Of a DNA stretch of 8,796 bases, positions 6,510 to 8,796 are shown in pieces; position 1 is the first letter of the stretch; each line of letters starts with the position of its first letter. Source of the stretch: JBLHHI01 sp047614125 (GTDB taxonomy: Bacteria; Bacteroidota; Bacteroidia; NS11-12g; UBA9320); NCBI GenBank assembly GCA_047614125.1, contig JBLHHI010000129.1:1-8796 (forward strand), in the 5' to 3' direction. The notes beneath the pieces were generated by a model. That model worked only from the letters and a program-made list of their open reading frames with translations, made no database searches and was not told the origin of the DNA. The position numbers were made by a program, and so were the translations under genes.

Positions 6510-6917
6510 TTAGCCTTTACGGGTAACCAGCTTTCCACCAATCCAAGCCATAGGAATGTAGGCAATTAGCACGTCAACTGCTGCAAACCACGTTGGTCCG
6601 GGTAGCATATAATTTACCATAATTCCGCCCAATAAAAAGATTGCTCCTACAATCAAGGCCATTCTCATTTTGTAGGTGGCAGCAATGCTGGCAGCCAATA
6701 CGGCTCCAATGAGCGTTCCCAGAGCATGTGCTAAAAAAGGGAAAATAAAGTGCTCGTTGCTCAGTGTCGGCATGATTTCAAAGGCTACCATGTCGCTTGG
6801 GTCGATGCCCTCGATGAGATACATTTTGTGACCAACTTTAATAAGGCCCATGTTTACAACGCTTCCTATCACCCAACCTCCAACAACAGCCAAAATGTTT
6901 TTACCTATGGGATTCAC
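6510..6917 (-). CDS. small four-helix membrane protein, GTG start
   Basis: A 135-residue hydrophobic protein with predicted helices at about 6-26, 58-80, 85-104 and 109-130 and a loop with polar residues at 31-57. The segment FIFPFLAHALGTLIGA (57-72), with a His in the membrane, and the MVNYMLPGPTWF turn (100-111) look conserved in character, and I believe similar unnamed proteins occur in Bacteroidota, but I cannot assign a function. The start is GTG at 6917-6915: upstream codons in frame run to a TAA at 6977-6975 with no ATG, and starting at the first internal Met (residue 23) would remove most of helix 1. The palindrome array lies upstream, so its promoter must be within or beyond the repeats. 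No -7 box is clear. Confidence 0.72.
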   Translation of the reverse strand: MNPIGKNILAVVGGWVIGSVVNMGLIKVGHKMYLIEGIDPSDMVAFEIMPTLSNEHFIFPFLAHALGTLIGAVLAASIAATYKMRMALIVGAIFLLGGIMVNYMLPGPTWFAAVDVLIAYIPMAWIGGKLVTRKG

Positions 6918-7023
6918 ACTTTTTAGCTTTAAGTGCTTTTGATTTGTAATATCTATATTTTCTAATAAATGTTGTTATTTCAATAATAAAAGGCGCTGTA
7001 GTTGACCTTTCAAATGAAAATAA

Positions 7024-7193
7024 AGATGCGACCTCTCCAGGGTCGTAATTCTGTTTAAATTCTTTTTCTACTAGAAGTGACCCTGTCAGGGTCAATATTC
7101 CCTTTGTATTACCTTCTACGAGATGCGACCCCGCAGGGGTCGTGAATTTATTAGAATCTTGTTCTGAAAGATGTGACCCTGTTGAGGTCATAA
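7024..7193. repeat. four-unit 48-bp array of GACC/GGTC palindromes
   Basis: Four palindromes lie at regular spacing: CGACC/GGTCG (7029-7045), TGACCCTG-T-CAGGGTCA (7078-7094), CGACCCC-GCA-GGGGTCG (7126-7142) and TGACC/GGTCA (7174-7190). Their centres are 49, 48 and 48 bp apart. Each is preceded by a conserved AGATG or AGAAG, and units are joined by AT-rich DNA ending in a TTCTnnnAGA motif. Units 1 and 3 have C-G as the outer pair and units 2 and 4 T-A, so the two arms change together. The repeats are too degenerate for a CRISPR. It fills most of the 322-bp gap between the YdeI paralogs and the four-helix protein. Confidence 0.85.
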
Positions 7194-7239
7194 ATGAACA
7201 TAAAGTACTTATAATCATTTACTTAACAAATGCGGCCAA

Positions 7240-7875
7240 TCAATCATGCATTCCTTTCCCTTCAAAAATCTTTGACGTGCATTTCTCTATTCTTGTAATC
7301 CTTGTGGCCGATTGCTTTGCCCCGGAAAAATGCAAGTTATAACCTCTCCTACGTCCAGGAGTTAAGGCCTCAAAGGCTGCTTTAAAAGCGGGATCGTCGT
7401 CGAGTGCGTTTTGAAGTTCGATGCAATAATCAAGTTCGTTATGTGATTTATATTCAACCTTTAAACCTGCCTTTTCATTTTCGATGGCATCGTTGATGTA
7501 CGCTTTTAATACAGATTCTTGTTTATGGATTTGCTCAACATTTGTAAATTTAATCACTCGAGCCGACTGGGTGTTTTCACCAGGCTTTTCCAACAATTTA
7601 TATTCATCTTTGAGCAAAGCCCCCTTAAAAAAACTGAGAACGCAATGATCGTTAAATGCACTTATCACCACCACATTGTTGCCCCAGTAGGTGTAACAAG
7701 GCACTCCCCATTTTACTTCCTCGGTTAACTCACTGGCCAAGACTAAGCCTCGCAAGAGTTTTAATTCTTCGGTCCACTTATGCACCTTACAGTGAGGCGT
7801 ATTGCCCAATGGACAACGCAAACAGCCCGAAACTAGGTAGCCATCGACGGTTGCGTTTAGCTTAGAATCAGTCAT
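7240..7875 (-). CDS. YdeI/OmpD-associated (OmdA) family protein with Cys/His motif
   Basis: A 211-residue soluble protein with an N-terminal DUF1801-like domain and a C-terminal YdeI/OmdA segment. Blocks visible are EEVKWGVPCYTYWG (52-65), SFFKGALLKD (81-90), RVIKFTN (106-112) and the C-terminal LTPGRRRGYNLHFSGAKQ (171-188), which is the family hallmark. Near the N-terminus are Cys18, Cys21, Cys29 and His32 in a CxxC-x7-CxxH arrangement, possibly a metal site; that is inference. The E. coli relative YdeI was linked to bacteriocin or peptide resistance with outer-membrane porins, but this sub-group has no established role. Its ATG overlaps the end of the upstream paralog by 8 bp, which favours translational coupling. 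It has the normal family length. Confidence 0.85.
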   Translation of the reverse strand: MTDSKLNATVDGYLVSGCLRCPLGNTPHCKVHKWTEELKLLRGLVLASELTEEVKWGVPCYTYWGNNVVVISAFNDHCVLSFFKGALLKDEYKLLEKPGENTQSARVIKFTNVEQIHKQESVLKAYINDAIENEKAGLKVEYKSHNELDYCIELQNALDDDPAFKAAFEALTPGRRRGYNLHFSGAKQSATRITRIEKCTSKIFEGKGMHD

Positions 7876-8446
7876 TTAAACCCTTTCCTTCTAGAATATT
7901 AGGTGTAAATTTCAGTATTCTGGCTATACGAGTTTTGGGTTGTTTGGCCTGTGCAAAGTGGAGCAAATATCCACGTTTCCTACCTGGCGTGAGCGTTTCG
8001 AAGGCCTTTTTCAAGTCTGGGTTATTGTTTAATAACATGGCAAATTCTTCGGGCATCTTAAATTCAGCCGTATCCTTCATGTCTACTTCCAATCCTGCAA
8101 TCTCAACTTCTATGGCTTCAAAAACATAGGCCTTTATGATATCCTGTAAATCAACAATCTCTTGCAGGTTGGTAAAACGTAGTTGCCGGGCTGCTTGCAC
8201 ATTTTCTGTTTGTTGAATTAACAAGTTTTTAGAATCACTAAGCAAAACTCCTTTGTGAAATAAGAGTGCACAGTATTCATTAAAACCATGGATAAGAACT
8301 ACGTTTTTTTCATTGAAGCTATAACATGGGTGCATCCACTTAAAATCTTCAGCAAGCCCAATGTCGAGCAATATGGTTCGCAAAAATTTGCTTTCTTCTT
8401 TCCATTGCTTTGCTCCATTTATGTAGGCATCTACTTTTGGGTTCAT
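7868..8446 (-). CDS. YdeI/OmpD-associated (OmdA) family protein, second copy
   Basis: A 192-residue paralog of the downstream gene, sharing the order FKWMHPCYSF (35-44), LLFHKGVLLSD (61-71), RQLRFTN (87-93) and TLTPGRKRGYLLHFAQAKQ (151-169), and the ending ILEGKGLND against IFEGKGMHD. It lacks the Cys/His cluster: the N-terminus runs directly MNPKVDAYINGAKQW. An upstream ATG at 8506 would add 20 residues, but a good -7 box (8474-8467) falls between the two, so ATG at 8446 is preferred, and MNPKVDAYI is the typical family start. The arrangement suggests an in-place duplication followed by divergence. The function is unknown, as for its neighbour. Confidence 0.85.
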   Translation of the reverse strand: MNPKVDAYINGAKQWKEESKFLRTILLDIGLAEDFKWMHPCYSFNEKNVVLIHGFNEYCALLFHKGVLLSDSKNLLIQQTENVQAARQLRFTNLQEIVDLQDIIKAYVFEAIEVEIAGLEVDMKDTAEFKMPEEFAMLLNNNPDLKKAFETLTPGRKRGYLLHFAQAKQPKTRIARILKFTPNILEGKGLND

Positions 8447-8466
8447 GTATTTGTATGCTTGAAGTG

Positions 8467-8474
8467 CAAAGTTA
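8467..8474 (-). promoter_or_regulatory. -7 box for the YdeI paralog pair
   Basis: TAACTTTG on the minus strand matches the Bacteroidota TAnnTTTG element exactly. Transcription would begin near 8461, leaving a leader of about 15 nt before ATG 8446. No TTTG is found at the expected upstream spacing, so the call rests on one box. It supports the shorter start of the gene. Confidence 0.5.
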
Positions 8475-8685
8475 TAAAAAAGAAGTTTTTTGTGCGAGCT
8501 GTGCATGAATTAAACAATGCCGCATCATTCTGCTTAGTTGTCTGGACATGCCCTAAATTGAATTCAGGGTGACGATTTGGGTAAGGTAAGGCACTGAAAC
8601 GTTTAAGATGGTATGATGGCCAAGAGACACCAATTACATCATCCAATGGCTTTTTGCAGATACACGGTAAGTCGCAATAGCAATG

Positions 8686-8796
8686 CTAGAAAATCCAAGT
8701 AATTAGAAAGACCAGTGTTGTTATAACTACTGCACCTAATACTGAAATAAATATCCTTCTAAACGGAGAGAAATGTGCTTTATCACTTTTGGTTTT
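8686..8796 (-). CDS. partial membrane protein at the right edge
   Basis: The minus strand is open from the window edge to TAG at 8688-8686, giving 36 residues: a charged stretch with KSDKAHFSPFRR, then one transmembrane helix of about 21 residues rich in Ile, Val, Leu and Phe, ending LVFLITWIF. The two Arg just before the helix imply an N-inside orientation. It reads as either the C-terminal anchor of a longer protein or the N-terminal signal anchor of a protein cut short, since the same frame stays open for 80 codons past the TAG to 8443. No family can be named. Confidence 0.55.
   Translation of the reverse strand, partial: KTKSDKAHFSPFRRIFISVLGAVVITTLVFLITWIF

Noticed and set aside
7024..7193. 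CRISPR array
   Set aside because: Only four units, repeats differ from each other, spacers share conserved motifs, and there are no cas genes.
6901..7218. A 105-residue minus-strand open frame across the palindrome array, with 16-residue repeats such as GSHLVEGNTKG
   Set aside because: The protein repeat simply follows the 48-bp DNA period; conservation is in the palindromes, the start is not supported, and it overlaps the start of the four-helix gene.
7868..8506. Longer start at 8506 for the second YdeI copy
   Set aside because: The extra 20 residues are not family-like and the best -7 box lies between the two starts.
8640..8690. A PAP2 phosphatase-like motif (R-x5-H)
   Set aside because: The apparent match came from joining two different frames; in the true frame the stretch ends HWMM and stops before the required Asp.

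Overview
The window looks like a chromosomal segment of a Bacteroidota bacterium, most likely Flavobacteriales-like. The grounds are AT-rich intergenic DNA, no consistent Shine-Dalgarno sequences, promoters of the TTTG / TAnnTTTG type, and a gene set typical of that phylum (LemA with a DUF3137 partner, DoxX-like, SRPBCC/AHSA1, DUF1801, YdeI/OmdA, YrdB). This placement is inference; no rRNA or other marker gene is present. All credible genes lie on the minus strand, so transcription runs from high to low coordinates.

Right to left: the right edge (8686-8796) carries part of a membrane-protein gene. Next come two tandem YdeI/OmpD-associated paralogs (8446-7868 and 7875-7240) that overlap by 8 bp and are preceded by a good -7 box. 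They are followed by a four-unit, 48-bp-period array of GACC/GGTC palindromes (about 7024-7190), a small four-helix membrane protein with a GTG start (6917-6510), and a 275-bp gap. Then come an RlmG-like 23S rRNA methyltransferase (6234-5155) and a YrdB-family membrane protein (5126-4758).

The middle block (4693-2645) is a run of small accessory genes: SRPBCC protein, DoxX-like protein, second SRPBCC (AHSA1) protein, a small lipoprotein and a DUF1801 protein. Both SRPBCC genes are interrupted by one in-frame TAA while the rest of each reading frame stays intact and family-like. This is the most unusual coding signal in the window. The second SRPBCC gene keeps a textbook Bacteroidota promoter whose predicted start site falls almost on the ATG, suggesting a leaderless mRNA.

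The left block has an RluE-like pseudouridine synthase (2612-2013) and the LemA-DUF3137 membrane pair (1894-348). The 347 bp to its left hold a REP-like hairpin whose two arms have each expanded into tandem repeats (150-256), plus a short open frame running off the left edge.

Functionally the window mixes ribosomal RNA modification (RluE-like, RlmG-like) with small stress- or envelope-associated proteins of poorly known role. I see no phage, CRISPR, toxin-antitoxin or biosynthetic system. The second-look items are the paired nonsense codons, the two repeat structures, and the YdeI paralogs that differ in a CxxC/CxxH motif.
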